Source of the DNA: CAZYBU01 sp964645775
GTDB taxonomy: Bacteria > Spirochaetota > UBA4802 > UBA5550
Direction: 5' to 3'
DNA length: 14,579 bases
NCBI GenBank assembly: GCA_964645775.1
Contig: CAZYBU010000059.1
Coordinates: forward strand, 1-14,579
Positions 14,461 to 14,579 of this stretch are shown here, piece after piece. The notes beneath the pieces are model-generated. The model worked only from the letters and a program-made list of their open reading frames with translations, ran no database searches and was not told the DNA's origin. The translations under genes and the position numbers were made by a program. Within the stretch, counting starts at the first letter, position 1; the number at the start of each line of letters is the position of its first letter.

Positions 14461-14485
14461 TTTGTGCCTCCTGCACGGCGTCGAC
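14450..14485 (-). promoter_or_regulatory. Long hairpin carrying a Shine-Dalgarno sequence and start codon
   Basis: On the minus strand GTCGACGCC then GTGC pair with GCAC and GGCGTCGAC, a 13-bp stem interrupted by a 5-base bulge (AAAAT) on one side. The loop is AGGAG, the core of the AGGAGG Shine-Dalgarno sequence, and the bulge holds the A and T of the ATG at 14460. If transcribed from the right, this would hide the ribosome binding site of the small ORF. Confidence 0.55.
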
Positions 14486-14542
14486 ATTCGAAAATCCTTT
14501 TTCAGCACGTGGCCTTCTTTGCTTTCATACATTCATGCCACC

Positions 14543-14572
14543 GGGGATGTGCGGCATCCTGCCTACATCCCC
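14543..14572. repeat. 8-bp inverted repeat with inner GGC/GCC stem
   Basis: GGGGATGT (14543-14550) pairs with ACATCCCC (14565-14572). Inside, GGC (14553-14555) pairs with GCC (14561-14563) around ATCCT. The loop resembles that of the hairpin at 14450-14485 (CTCCT on this strand). It is the third hairpin in 175 bp and may continue beyond the window. Confidence 0.6.
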
Positions 14573-14579
14573 TCGTTTC

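Noticed and set aside
1..14579. CRISPR array, rRNA or toxin-antitoxin pair
   Set aside because: No regularly spaced repeats, rRNA-like sequence or recognisable toxin or antitoxin were seen on either strand.

Overview
The window looks like a piece of a draft (scaffolded, possibly metagenome-derived) genome of a diderm bacterium. Evidence for a diderm is a complete apolipoprotein N-acyltransferase, a lipoprotein-type signal peptide and a secreted SGNH hydrolase. A 7TM-DISM hybrid kinase, HEAT-repeat lipoproteins and a roughly 50% GC background would fit Spirochaetota or a deltaproteobacterial lineage, but nothing here fixes the phylum. A run of 10 Ns at 8161-8170 marks a scaffold join, so everything across it is conditional on that join.

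Layout. 1-645: AT-rich, no convincing gene, with a paired 11-bp repeat that resembles a mobile-element end. 646-1905 (+): a B12-binding radical SAM enzyme, visibly more AT-rich than the genes further right. 2019-3497 (+): a two-gene unit of divergent HisI-like and HisG-like proteins, preceded by its own promoter. 3498-3786: convergent intergenic stretch with a possible 40-residue ORF and an 11-bp tandem repeat. 3787-8076 (-): a four-gene operon read from 8076 down (membrane-anchored charged protein, HEAT-repeat lipoprotein, Lnt, SAM-dependent methyltransferase). Every junction overlaps by 4 to about 22 bp, so translation is probably coupled. A sigma-70-type promoter lies at 8119-8148. 8181-8204: a strong terminator serving the next gene. 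8230-9432 (-): a secreted SGNH/GDSL hydrolase with a strong ribosome binding site and a promoter whose -10 region is duplicated as a 17-bp tandem repeat. 9578-10116: a complex intergenic region with a possible frameshifted gene remnant, a hairpin sharing 14 bp with the hisG leader, a possible 32-residue ORF and the kinase promoter. 10117-14121 (+): a 1334-residue 7TM-DISM / four-PAS / histidine kinase / receiver hybrid. 14122-14579: hairpin-rich DNA carrying a possible minus-strand small gene.

How the genes fit together. The minus-strand operon has a lipoprotein-maturation enzyme beside a predicted lipoprotein, suggesting a cell-envelope theme. HisG-like and HisI-like proteins correspond to steps 1 and 3 of histidine synthesis, but HisE (step 2) is absent and key residues differ in both, so their role is uncertain. 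The most unusual signal is at the right end. A minus-strand small ORF has its Shine-Dalgarno sequence in the loop of a long hairpin and ends in a perfect A AAA AAG slippery heptamer two codons before its stop. The -1 frame then continues for 19 more codons.
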